Assembly: GCA_910578185.1 (NCBI GenBank)
Contig: CAJTPN010000008.1
Location: 81,777-145,776 of the forward strand
DNA length: 64,000 nucleotides
DNA from: an uncultured Acetatifactor sp.
Lineage (GTDB): Bacteria; Bacillota; Clostridia; Lachnospirales; Lachnospiraceae
Direction of reading: 5' to 3'
Part shown: positions 1 through 8,548 of the stretch, piece after piece
How positions within the stretch are numbered: the stretch's first letter is position 1
Layout of the letters: each line of letters opens with the position of its first letter
Program-made: the position numbers and the translations under genes
Notes under the pieces: model-generated
Told to the model about the DNA's origin: nothing
Seen by the model: the letters and a program-made list of their open reading frames with translations, nothing else
Database searches by the model: none

Positions 1-1233
1 AGCTCCGATCTCTCCAAGCTTTACGGTCATGGTAAGCGTATGGGTTCCTGCCGTCAGATAAAACTGATAGGGATTACCCTCCTCATCGCCCAATTCTTCC
101 AGCGTCCACTTGGTCTCATAATCAAACTTGTACTCCAGCAGTTCCTCAAAAGGCACCTCTCCGTCAATGGCGATCTGTCTGTAAGAAGGCATACCGTCGT
201 TCCATGACTGCTTTACGTACATTCCAATCTTATAAAGGCCGTCCTGCGGGACTTCAAATTCCCACGTAATGCTCTGATTTCCTTCGCGCCAACGATAACC
301 GCCCATTACGTTCAGTTTACGGCTGGTGCTGGAAGCCGGCTCCACCAGGGGATCGCCGTCATTGTCGCGGCGAAGCGTCACATCGTTCTTTTCCTTGGTG
401 GTCAGCTCCGCCTGGATGTGCTGCTTCTGTACTTCGGCCGCTTTATAACCGTTTGCCGCATACTCCGCCGCCACCTGATCGTAGCTTTTATATTCTTTGG
501 GCGTAACAAGGCTGATGCCAGAGATATACATATCTACTTTATTATAAATAAACTGAATCGTATGGCTTCCCGCCTCCAGATAGAAGCTGAAGGGTTCGGC
601 ATAGATTCCGGAGGTATCCTCCAGACGATCGGTTCTCCAGCCAGGCACTTCAATCTGTGCCGGTCTGGTCTCGTCGCCGATACTGTTTACCACCGGGTCT
701 CCTTCATCCGTAAAAAAACGGTCAAATTCAATGTCGCTTGCCTCCTCAAAAGGAACCGCTCCGTCTATGTAGACAATCCTCTTGGCGGAATCGGAACTCC
801 CCTCCACCAAATAGTAATCCACCTGAATCTGATACATTGCGGACTCAGGTACATTGACGGTAAATTCCAGGTATTCAACTGCCTTTTCGGAAAAAACAGC
901 CGTTCTCCCCTCATATTCAACCGTCTTCAGTTTGCCCTGCTCGGATCGGATGCCCGTGATCGGTACTTCAATTGGCTGGGATGCATTGGGAACATTCCCA
1001 TGTTTTTCGGCATAGTCGCCATATGTACTGGCTTCATCGGAACTTCCGTATTTCCAATCAATCTCTATCCCGTCAAAACCGGTGTACTTATCCTTCAGCG
1101 CAACCCCGGGCGCCGCTTCAGACGTAATAGAAGAAAGGGATACGCCCTGTCCTGCCATAAGCGCGGCAGCCATCAGAAGCGCTATACCTTTTTTGCATCG
1201 GTGTGTTGATCGTTTTACCCCGCTGCTCTTCAT
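1..1233 (-). CDS. Secreted carbohydrate-binding protein, N-terminal part (truncated by window edge)
   Basis: Only the first 411 codons are visible; the gene runs off the left edge. ATG at 1233 is chosen because AAGGAGG lies 9 nt upstream. The N-terminus is a Sec signal peptide (basic n-region, hydrophobic stretch around residues 17-30) without an obvious lipobox cysteine. Two internally similar beta-rich modules follow: both carry an IDGxVPFEE motif (about residues 160 and 365) and a later YLxAGxHT strand, so the module is duplicated. Such jelly-roll modules bind glycans. The neighbouring DUF624/YesL-type gene suggests a sugar ABC-transport locus, and large Firmicutes solute-binding proteins can begin this way, but the part that would prove it lies outside the window. 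No enzymatic motif is visible. Confidence 0.7.
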   Translation of the reverse strand, partial: MKSSGVKRSTHRCKKGIALLMAAALMAGQGVSLSSITSEAAPGVALKDKYTGFDGIEIDWKYGSSDEASTYGDYAEKHGNVPNASQPIEVPITGIRSEQGKLKTVEYEGRTAVFSEKAVEYLEFTVNVPESAMYQIQVDYYLVEGSSDSAKRIVYIDGAVPFEEASDIEFDRFFTDEGDPVVNSIGDETRPAQIEVPGWRTDRLEDTSGIYAEPFSFYLEAGSHTIQFIYNKVDMYISGISLVTPKEYKSYDQVAAEYAANGYKAAEVQKQHIQAELTTKEKNDVTLRRDNDGDPLVEPASSTSRKLNVMGGYRWREGNQSITWEFEVPQDGLYKIGMYVKQSWNDGMPSYRQIAIDGEVPFEELLEYKFDYETKWTLEELGDEEGNPYQFYLTAGTHTLTMTVKLGEIGA

Positions 1234-1531
1234 GCTTACTCTCCTCCTTTTGGTGTATTTTTACATGCAGACTTGGATTTTTACCATTTCAGATAAGCAG
1301 TTTAACTACTTGCTTTACCTTAAAAGCATACCATTTTTATAAAATAATTACAATTCTTTTTTTTTTGATTTTATATATATTTTTTTGATATCAGCTTTAA
1401 ACGCTCCTTCTATCAGGGTATCTTTTCTTGATTTTTATGCTGATATTTTGATTTTTCAACAAAAAACGCCGCAAGAAACGTCCCATGGCAGATTCACCAA
1501 AAACATTCTCGCAGATTGTACAAAATGTCCG
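1234..1531. other. AT-rich intergenic leader
   Basis: Very AT-rich stretch (poly-T/poly-A around 1353-1393) between the DUF624 gene and the secreted protein gene. No open reading frame with a credible ribosome binding site is seen. It may carry the promoter of the secreted-protein gene, but no clear pair of -35 and -10 boxes stands out. Confidence 0.4.
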
Positions 1532-1565
1532 ATAACGTTTCCCGTACTTCAACGGGAAACGTTAT
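1532..1565 (-). terminator. Perfect 14-bp inverted repeat spanning the DUF624 stop codon
   Basis: Arms 1532-1545 and 1552-1565 are perfectly complementary around a 6-nt loop that contains the TGA stop of the DUF624 gene (1549-1551). The downstream side on the minus strand is not U-rich, so a classical intrinsic terminator is doubtful; mRNA stabilisation, processing, or an operator palindrome are alternatives. Confidence 0.4.
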
Positions 1566-2253
1566 GATCCGATAGGGAGGGATCCAGCTCGTCATGGAAA
1601 ATTCTTTTGTCGTCCTCTCCCGGCTCCGGCCGGGGCGCCGGATTCTGCGCCTCCAGCTTCAAAAAGAATTTATTGTAGAGCAACGCAGATAAATAGGCAT
1701 GGAAAGAAAAAAAGAACAAAAAAACAACAGGAATCAGTATATCCGACAAAAATATCATAACAGGCGCAACAAAAAGCAGCAATACCATGAGCAATGTCTT
1801 GGGAAACTGTATCATGCTGGTCATAAAAGCATTTTTGATTGTGCGCCTCACAGGATTGGCAAACTTTGCCTGCATGGGAAATACATACATGGAAGTGCAA
1901 AGTATCATAAGACTCACAAGCAGGATCGCCAGGCGGATAATGAAGGGAAATTCCATAACGGAATAATACATGATAGCGATATCTGCCGCGATAGCGCCTA
2001 CCGCCAAAAGCAAAAGCACCCATATTATGGTCGCCTGTCTGAAATTTTCCCTGAAGGACTTAAAATATGCTTTTATCAGGTAACTGTCCTCATCCCTCAC
2101 CATTTTTAGACAAGAATAATGCAGCGCTGTAAGCGCTGCCCCCGCCGTGATCACAGGAATACTGCATACCAGTGTCAAAAAATTCAGTATCATCAAATCG
2201 GCCACTCTGCTCAATGCGCGCATCAATGGACTTTCCAAGTTAAAAAAATTCAT
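1549..2253 (-). CDS. DUF624 (YesL-type) membrane protein
   Basis: 234 residues with about five hydrophobic membrane helices. The opening segment, with its short polar linkers and the sequence SPLMRALSRVADLMILN, is typical of DUF624/YesL proteins. These small integral membrane proteins are found beside oligosaccharide ABC transporters and their solute-binding proteins in Firmicutes; their molecular role is unknown. It is transcribed towards the secreted carbohydrate-binding gene, about 315 bp downstream. The tail after residue 205 is acidic and proline-rich and probably cytoplasmic. ATG 2253 is preceded by a purine-rich GGGAAAGG site. Confidence 0.8.
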   Translation of the reverse strand: MNFFNLESPLMRALSRVADLMILNFLTLVCSIPVITAGAALTALHYSCLKMVRDEDSYLIKAYFKSFRENFRQATIIWVLLLLAVGAIAADIAIMYYSVMEFPFIIRLAILLVSLMILCTSMYVFPMQAKFANPVRRTIKNAFMTSMIQFPKTLLMVLLLFVAPVMIFLSDILIPVVFLFFFSFHAYLSALLYNKFFLKLEAQNPAPRPEPGEDDKRIFHDELDPSLSDHNVSR

Positions 2254-2474
2254 TTTTCTCTTACCTTTCCCGTTACGTAGCCTAACCCAAGTACCTGTAA
2301 ATCTTAAGTAAATTTAATTTAGTATACCACATTCTTAATAATTTGGGGAGTGATTTATAAAAATTTTATAATACTCCAACGAACGCCAAGGGGCTCCCAT
2401 CACATTTTAATAGCTTTTTTCCTATTCTAATGATATACTATACTCACCAAAACGATACCTATGGAGGCGTACCG
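2254..2474. promoter_or_regulatory. Divergent promoter region
   Basis: Intergenic DNA between the divergent DUF624 gene (minus) and the DUF4832-type gene (plus). It is AT-rich. On the minus strand TATACT preceded by GTGG (around 2319-2328) could be a -10 element; no good -35 was found. The GGAGG ribosome binding site of the plus-strand gene lies at 2463-2467. Confidence 0.35.
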
Positions 2475-3965
2475 ATGAAAAAATTTTTTCACCTGATGGC
2501 ATTTCTTTTACATATCGTTCTGTTTGCAGCACTGGCACTTTTTGCGCTCTACCCACGATTTCAGCCAATTTCTTATCTCCCTGCCCTGCAGACAGAAGGG
2601 AATGAAATTCTGAAGAATCCCTATTGCGGTTTCTACAGCATGTACGGATTCGCACTTTCTGAAGAGCCTCCCGAAAACGCTGCCAGACAGTGCCGACAAT
2701 ACATGGACTGGAGCAACGGTATGCTGATGCTGCTTCAAATCAACCTGAAAAACTATTCCCAGGGAGATTTAAGCGAAACGGCGCTGCTGCAGCTGGACAG
2801 TATCCTGGCAGAGCTCTCTGCCGCCAAACGCGAAGTGATCCTCCGTTTTTTCTATGATTGGGATGGCAAAGCGCTGGAGACGGAACCCTCCGAAATCACC
2901 ACCATCACAAGGCATATGACCCAGATCGCCGATGTTGTAAACAAATACGCCGACACCGTATATCTCATTCAGAGCACCTTCACCGGCAACTACGGCGAGA
3001 TGACACAGACCCATTATGGCTCCCACGCAAACAACCGTCTTCTAATGTCGCACTTGGCTCAGATTACAGACCCTTCCATATTTCTGGCAGTACGAACCCC
3101 TTCCCATCTGCGGGGCGTGACGGAGAGCAAAACTCCCATCACACCCGAGACCGCATATAACGGCACACTTTCTTCCAGACTGGGACTTTACAACGACGGT
3201 ATTCTGGGCTCGGTATATGATGTGGGAACCTATGACGACACATCCTTTGAAGGCAGTGAAAATCCTGCCGAAAAAGGTACCAGGGAAGAAGAACTTGCCT
3301 TTCAGGAATATCTGTGTCAATTTGTTCCAAACGGCGGGGAAACCGTCATAGATAATCCTTACAATGATCTGGATAACGCCATTGTGGATCTGGCGCGGAT
3401 GCATGTCTCCTATCTCAACAGCGCACACGACACCGCAGTTTTGAACAAGTGGAAAACCTCCGCCTACCAGGGAGACGATATCTTCCGCCAGATGAACGGT
3501 CTGGATTATATCAGTGCTCACTTAGGGTACCGCTATTTCATTTCGGAATCCTCCTGTGCCTACGACGCCTTAAACAGCCCGGAAGCCGCTTTCACCCTGA
3601 CAATCCAAAACAGGGGATTCGCCCCCGCCTACCGCAATTTCAATGCGGTGCTGTCACTGCGCCACAGGGACACAAAGGTGCTGATCTCGGTTCCCCTGGA
3701 AATGGACATCCGCACCATCCCGGCAGGAGGCGAAGCCAAATTTACTTTTCCTCTGGATGTCCGGGCCTTACCGGAAGGAATCTATGATGTGTTTTTTACC
3801 CTCACCGACCCCTACACGGAGCGAAAAATCCAATTTGCCAATGTGTCTGCAGAAGCGGACGGAGCGTTAAAACTCGGAAACATTACAGTGGCTCCCACGG
3901 CAAACGGCGCCGCCTTTGGAGAATTTCTGAAGGCCCTCCCTTCCCTTCTTCCTGCCCGGCAATAA
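2475..3965 (+). CDS. DUF4832/DUF4874-type exported protein
   Basis: 496 residues from ATG 2475, chosen over an upstream in-frame ATG at 2430 because GGAGG lies 7 nt before it. Residues 5-27 form a hydrophobic signal-anchor. The mature part begins with a KNPYCGFYS-like segment, the N-terminal hallmark I associate with DUF4874, followed by a TIM-barrel-like region (acidic, aromatic-rich, YLIQSTF...GNYGEM) and a beta-sandwich C-terminus from about residue 365. Proteins of this type are found in Firmicutes exopolysaccharide and envelope-glycan loci and resemble glycoside hydrolases in fold, but a substrate is not known. It converges on the membrane-anchored gene at 4040-5938. Confidence 0.7.
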   Translation: MKKFFHLMAFLLHIVLFAALALFALYPRFQPISYLPALQTEGNEILKNPYCGFYSMYGFALSEEPPENAARQCRQYMDWSNGMLMLLQINLKNYSQGDLSETALLQLDSILAELSAAKREVILRFFYDWDGKALETEPSEITTITRHMTQIADVVNKYADTVYLIQSTFTGNYGEMTQTHYGSHANNRLLMSHLAQITDPSIFLAVRTPSHLRGVTESKTPITPETAYNGTLSSRLGLYNDGILGSVYDVGTYDDTSFEGSENPAEKGTREEELAFQEYLCQFVPNGGETVIDNPYNDLDNAIVDLARMHVSYLNSAHDTAVLNKWKTSAYQGDDIFRQMNGLDYISAHLGYRYFISESSCAYDALNSPEAAFTLTIQNRGFAPAYRNFNAVLSLRHRDTKVLISVPLEMDIRTIPAGGEAKFTFPLDVRALPEGIYDVFFTLTDPYTERKIQFANVSAEADGALKLGNITVAPTANGAAFGEFLKALPSLLPARQ

Positions 3966-4012
3966 TCTCAAATCCCCTGAACCCAGGAACCGTCCAGCAG
4001 GCAATCTCAACC

Positions 4013-4033
4013 GCAGCCGGAACCTCCGGCTGC
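4013..4033. terminator. Hairpin between convergent genes
   Basis: GCAGCCGG (4013-4020) pairs perfectly with CCGGCTGC (4026-4033) over a 5-nt loop, between the stop codons of the two convergent genes. It lacks a clear U-tract on either side, so it is a weak bidirectional terminator candidate. Confidence 0.45.
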
Positions 4034-4039
4034 AGGGGA

Positions 4040-5938
4040 TCAGGGATAAAGATACTTCAACTGTCCCCGGATCCTTCTTAAACCAATCTCCACATTTTCT
4101 TCCGTCACATACAAAAGATAGGATCCGCTTTCTACCTCTTCATATTCCGCGCCGCTAATGGAAACAATTTCTTCCCCATGAACCCGCAGCAGAAACCAGC
4201 TCTCCCCGGCGTCCCATACCCGCAGGGAAATCACATCCCCTTCCCTTTCATCCTCATAGTCCAAATTCAGAAAATTTCGGATTCTTTCGTCACTCTCCGT
4301 CAAAGTGGTTCTGGAAAATACGGCAAACGCCCTCCAAAACGTGTTCAGATTACTGGAAATATTATCATACATTTTTTCCCAGCGGTCTTCCTCACTCCGA
4401 GGCCACACCACATTATGCATCTCAATCTTCACATTGGAATAACCAAGAGCTGTTTCCAGACTTCTCACGAAAAAATCGTCGGAATAGGTGTGTGTGCTCA
4501 CATCGCTGGTAATGCTCTGCATGGTCACCGCTCTCTTTGTCCCGGGCGCCTCATACCAAGACAGCAGCGGCCGCCCAAATTCATAATCACATGCAATGGT
4601 CCTAACATCTTTCAAAAGCGGCACATCCCCAAGTATTTCCCTGGTCTGGCTCAGGGTATCCGCCTCCGCGTAAACGGTGCTGTACCGATAATCACCGGCA
4701 AAGGAAGAAAAAAATGCTTCGTCCCTTTCCAGCTTCTCCCACAGAGAAACGCCTTCTCCCAAAGCAAGAGAAATTCCGGCCTCCGCGTCCGCCTCCCGCA
4801 ACTGCTGCAGATAAAAGACCATATCCTCCCCGGAAGGTTCTGATTCATCAAAATACTGATACTGGGGCGTAAACATACAGGTCAGTTTCAAATTATTTTT
4901 CTCCACCAAAGTTGCAATGTCCGGCCAGCAGATATCTCTCTGCACTGCTTCCGTCCGCCTGCTGTAAAGGGTCCTCATCACTTCCTCGTTTTCCCCTGCA
5001 AACTCCGGGTAATTGGTAACCACCACGTTCTGCGCATTTACCACCGGGTAAAGGGAATAGGATTGGGCCTCATACATCATACCATCCAATATTCCAATCC
5101 CTTCCACACGGGAAAGATAATCTCCGTTTACCACAAAGATCTTGGAATCCCCATAGCCGTTGCGCCAAACAATAGCCGGCGCATATTCGTTTTTGGCCTC
5201 GTTGTCCTTCAAAAGCTCATCCAGAATACCCGCCATATAGGTCTTGGTCCCACCGGCCGTCACATACCAGGGCACCGTCAGCTCCAAATCCTGACGCTTC
5301 TCATCCTCCTGTCGCTCCACAATATACCTGGCTTCTCCTCCCAGAAGGAAACCTGCAAAAAGATGAATCCCCTCCACTTCCACCTGTTCCTCCAAAACCT
5401 GCTGGATTCCCAAAAGCTTCCGCAGCCGCCCCTCCCCCGCGATCACCGACGCGTCCGGAAGATTACAGAATACAAGCGTAATCCCCATGTCCGTAAGATC
5501 ATACAGCGCCTGGACGTGATCCGCCAGATTCACCCCCTGGGAATCCACCAGAAGCACCTGGGGCAAAGGTTCTCCCGCCTCAAGCCGGGAAACATACTCC
5601 GCCGGAGAATCGCATACCACCATGCCCCTCTTGGTATAGCCGCACCACTCCTTCACCACTCTGCAGACTGCTCCCTCGGCACTGCCGCAAAAGACGACAA
5701 AATCATCCCCTCCATCCGTCTCCTCCGCTGCCGTATCCTGCAAAGCATCTCCCCACGCTGCAGCTCCATCCCCATGCAAAACCAGCTCTCCCCGTCGGAT
5801 CGGCATAACCTCATCCGTCCCATAGGCATTGATATTATAATCGCTCTCGTTCTCTTTGATCACCGAAGAAAACTGAAACATAAACAAAAGCACTGCCATC
5901 ATTACAAGAATGCCGAAAAAGTTCCTGCGTGATACCAT
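4040..5938 (-). CDS. Membrane-anchored deacetylase-like (DUF2194-type?) envelope protein
   Basis: 632 residues. The second ATG (5938) is preferred: AGGAG lies 8 nt before it but directly abuts the first ATG at 5947. Residues 5-25 are one membrane anchor and the rest is extracytoplasmic. A glutamine-amidotransferase-like alpha/beta region (about 60-330, with an IFVVNGD segment) is followed by a polysaccharide-deacetylase-like segment (DICWPDIATL, then FTPQYQYFD) and a beta-rich C-terminus. This layout resembles DUF2194 proteins of Gram-positive exopolysaccharide clusters, but I could not verify the family. The canonical NodB metal triad is not evident, so enzymatic activity is doubtful. It follows the polytopic membrane gene by 58 bp and is probably co-transcribed with it. 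Confidence 0.5.
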   Translation of the reverse strand: MVSRRNFFGILVMMAVLLFMFQFSSVIKENESDYNINAYGTDEVMPIRRGELVLHGDGAAAWGDALQDTAAEETDGGDDFVVFCGSAEGAVCRVVKEWCGYTKRGMVVCDSPAEYVSRLEAGEPLPQVLLVDSQGVNLADHVQALYDLTDMGITLVFCNLPDASVIAGEGRLRKLLGIQQVLEEQVEVEGIHLFAGFLLGGEARYIVERQEDEKRQDLELTVPWYVTAGGTKTYMAGILDELLKDNEAKNEYAPAIVWRNGYGDSKIFVVNGDYLSRVEGIGILDGMMYEAQSYSLYPVVNAQNVVVTNYPEFAGENEEVMRTLYSRRTEAVQRDICWPDIATLVEKNNLKLTCMFTPQYQYFDESEPSGEDMVFYLQQLREADAEAGISLALGEGVSLWEKLERDEAFFSSFAGDYRYSTVYAEADTLSQTREILGDVPLLKDVRTIACDYEFGRPLLSWYEAPGTKRAVTMQSITSDVSTHTYSDDFFVRSLETALGYSNVKIEMHNVVWPRSEEDRWEKMYDNISSNLNTFWRAFAVFSRTTLTESDERIRNFLNLDYEDEREGDVISLRVWDAGESWFLLRVHGEEIVSISGAEYEEVESGSYLLYVTEENVEIGLRRIRGQLKYLYP

Positions 5939-5996
5939 TCGTATCATCTCCTATTATAGTCGCTAAAGATCCTATACATTTTTCAGGGCGGAATTC

Positions 5997-8444
5997 CTAC
6001 TCCACATTATATCCGTAATCTATTGCAAAATTAAACAGTTTGTACATATTCTGCTCCACACGATAGCATACGAATTGATCCGTCTCAAGATATACCTGCA
6101 TTTCATTGGGATACAGCCTGCCGAATTCCTGCGCCCAATAATACATGCGAGACATACAGATCCACCGTTTCTCCCCCTGATACATGCTGATCCCCCAGTT
6201 GGGCGGCAGCGCTCTGGACGCCCCTTCCTCGGAGATCTCCTGTCCGCTCCCCCAGTAAGAGACATAATAATCCAGCGGTACCTTCTCGATGAAAAAGTAA
6301 ACCACCTGGGTTGGAATCCGTACCATGTTCACATCTCCCAAAAATTCCATCCCCTCCAGGAAACTGCTGATCTCATAGTGATATCCATGGTCAAACCCCA
6401 TCTGCGTCTCATCATTTGCAGAGCATATTGTCCAGGTATAATCTTTTTCCGTGCGGATAATATTGGCCAGACAGGTAATGGCCTCGTTCATTTCCTGACC
6501 GGGAGACCGATGGGTTGCCCTCACCTGATTTCCCAGCCACAGATATACCGCCAAGGCGCCCACGAACAGAAAGCTGATCACATTCCCCCCGTAGGTCCCA
6601 ACCCTTTCTTTTGCCGGCAAGAACAGCAGACTCACCACTGCGTCCACCAGAAAGGAAACCACCAAAGGTAATGTATACGCAAGATAAATACTGGTTCGAT
6701 TACCGTCCATCAGCGCCGGCAGGCCAAAAGCATAGGCAGCCAGCATCACGCACATGAACAAATGATGGAGCCCTGTTGTAATCAGCATAGCTCCATAGGA
6801 GGGGCGTAGTTTGAGAAAAACAATGCCAAGCAAAATCAATCCAAAGAAAGAATACATAACCCAGTATGCCATGGACATATCAGGCAATTTCAGGACCAGC
6901 GTATTCAAGCCAAAGTAGATAGAACTCCAGCCGTTTCTCAGACGCTGTAGAAGCCCGTTCTGCCCTTCCCCCTCCGGCGCATCTTCGGGGGCTTCCTCCG
7001 TCTCCTCCGGTACGCTCCCTTCCGATAATAAATCAGAGCCTGTCCCAGGCTCCTCGCCGGCAAACTCCCCCTCTTGGCCCTCCGCTCCCAAATCGTTTTC
7101 CTTCTCCCCGGAACCAACCACCTCCTCATCCAAGTCGCCAATCTCCGGTATTTTCCCGTTCTGAGCTTCTGCATCCTTTGCGGAATTGGTGATAATACTC
7201 ATTCCCCATCTTAAGGATCCCTCCAAGGGCCTGCCGCCAATAAAAGCCACCGCCATGGGAAGAACCGCGACCATTACGCTGATCCCGCAGGTAATCACCA
7301 CATTCCAGAAATACTTCTTTCGGAAAAACCAGAAGCAATATCCCAACGCCATGGCCACACAGAAAATTCCCGCCACCATGGTACCATAAAAGTGCACCAT
7401 AAGCGTCATGGCAAAGCTCATGGCAAAGCCGACCAGATACAGAAATGATTTCCGCCCCGTCACATTACGAAACGTTCCCTTAAATTTTCTTCTCCCCTTC
7501 AGCTTTTGACTTATCTGGTCAGAATCTTCAGGCAGCAACAATTCTTCTCTTCTGGTCTTAAAAAAGGCAAAACCAAAGTAAATTGCCGGAAGAATAAACA
7601 TCATTCCATATTCCTGAGGAAGGGTGGCATCAAATCGCTGATACGTATTGATTCTGCAAAAGTCGCTCACCACATAGAAAAGCATTCCGATGTACGCCGC
7701 ATATCTTGTCTTACAGCAGAGCCTCATAAAACAGAGCAACACAAGGTGAATCATTACGGTTTCCAGAAAAGCAAAAATCCGCAGCAGAACATACGTGTCA
7801 AAGCCAAACACCCCATGCAGATAATAAATAATACAGTGAAAGCCATGAGGGTACACGCCCGCCACAAAAATATTGTTGTCGTTCATGGCGTTGATCCAGT
7901 AATTGTGTACCGGCACATCAGATGCCTTATAGCCAAAATCCGACAAAATATTGCTGCCGTAAAACCAGCAAAGCGCCGCCAGTATCAAAGTCGTCAGCAG
8001 AAAATCCACTGTCCTGTGACACAGGAGCCAGCCGATTCGGCGCAGCACCCTCATCAATGCCCGCCTCAGAGCTCTGCCAACCTTATAACAAAATGATTTA
8101 AGCCCCAGCTGCCCACCGGCCAATCTCCTTAAATCCCTGATATAGACTTCCGCCAGCTGCCGAACCGGTATTTTATTGATGACAATGCGCACCCAAACGG
8201 CAGGGATCAACGTCCCCAAAATCAATGTCGCCGGATGTGAGAGCTTCATAAGCTGCAGCAATAGCACCAGATTCATACAATAAAAGTTTCCGACCATAAG
8301 ATAGATCATAAACCTTTCATGCAGTCTGTGCCCTACAAGCTTTCTGCCAAACACCCATGCCGGAATCCCCACCATGACAAACAAATACGCACAAAACAAC
8401 CCCGCCATCTGTAATAAGGTAAGCGTAGTCATTGATATTGGCAT
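5997..8444 (-). CDS. Large polytopic membrane protein with an acidic loop
   Basis: 815 residues with roughly a dozen hydrophobic helices spread over residues 5-640, then a soluble C-terminal domain of about 170 residues rich in Tyr and Trp. This topology resembles membrane glycosyltransferases or polymerases of envelope polysaccharides, but no signature motif was recognised. A low-complexity acidic segment of about 70 residues (Glu, Gly, Asp and Pro rich) separates two helices around residues 425-495. ATG 8444 has a GGCAGGA site. It probably forms an operon with the downstream membrane-anchored protein. Function unknown. Confidence 0.6.
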   Translation of the reverse strand: MPISMTTLTLLQMAGLFCAYLFVMVGIPAWVFGRKLVGHRLHERFMIYLMVGNFYCMNLVLLLQLMKLSHPATLILGTLIPAVWVRIVINKIPVRQLAEVYIRDLRRLAGGQLGLKSFCYKVGRALRRALMRVLRRIGWLLCHRTVDFLLTTLILAALCWFYGSNILSDFGYKASDVPVHNYWINAMNDNNIFVAGVYPHGFHCIIYYLHGVFGFDTYVLLRIFAFLETVMIHLVLLCFMRLCCKTRYAAYIGMLFYVVSDFCRINTYQRFDATLPQEYGMMFILPAIYFGFAFFKTRREELLLPEDSDQISQKLKGRRKFKGTFRNVTGRKSFLYLVGFAMSFAMTLMVHFYGTMVAGIFCVAMALGYCFWFFRKKYFWNVVITCGISVMVAVLPMAVAFIGGRPLEGSLRWGMSIITNSAKDAEAQNGKIPEIGDLDEEVVGSGEKENDLGAEGQEGEFAGEEPGTGSDLLSEGSVPEETEEAPEDAPEGEGQNGLLQRLRNGWSSIYFGLNTLVLKLPDMSMAYWVMYSFFGLILLGIVFLKLRPSYGAMLITTGLHHLFMCVMLAAYAFGLPALMDGNRTSIYLAYTLPLVVSFLVDAVVSLLFLPAKERVGTYGGNVISFLFVGALAVYLWLGNQVRATHRSPGQEMNEAITCLANIIRTEKDYTWTICSANDETQMGFDHGYHYEISSFLEGMEFLGDVNMVRIPTQVVYFFIEKVPLDYYVSYWGSGQEISEEGASRALPPNWGISMYQGEKRWICMSRMYYWAQEFGRLYPNEMQVYLETDQFVCYRVEQNMYKLFNFAIDYGYNVE

Positions 8445-8494
8445 AAATTTTTCCTGCCTCTCTTAAGCTTATTCCCACTGCCCATATTGCGCAA

Positions 8495-8527
8495 CGAAAC
8501 CGCCCCAAACCCTCTGGGGCGGTTTCG
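8495..8527 (-). terminator. GC-rich hairpin downstream of the FG-GAP gene
   Basis: A 13-bp perfect stem (8495-8507 with 8515-8527, 7-nt loop) lies 21 nt after the stop codon of the FG-GAP protein gene. Only a short TTG follows on the minus strand, so it may be a weak terminator or a processing hairpin before the membrane-protein gene. Confidence 0.5.
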
Positions 8528-8548
8528 CACAGCAGCCGCCTGATTACC

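Noticed and set aside
418..1209. Open frame of 263 codons on the plus strand
   Set aside because: It is the antisense shadow of the secreted protein gene, which has a signal peptide, repeated modules and a proper ribosome binding site.
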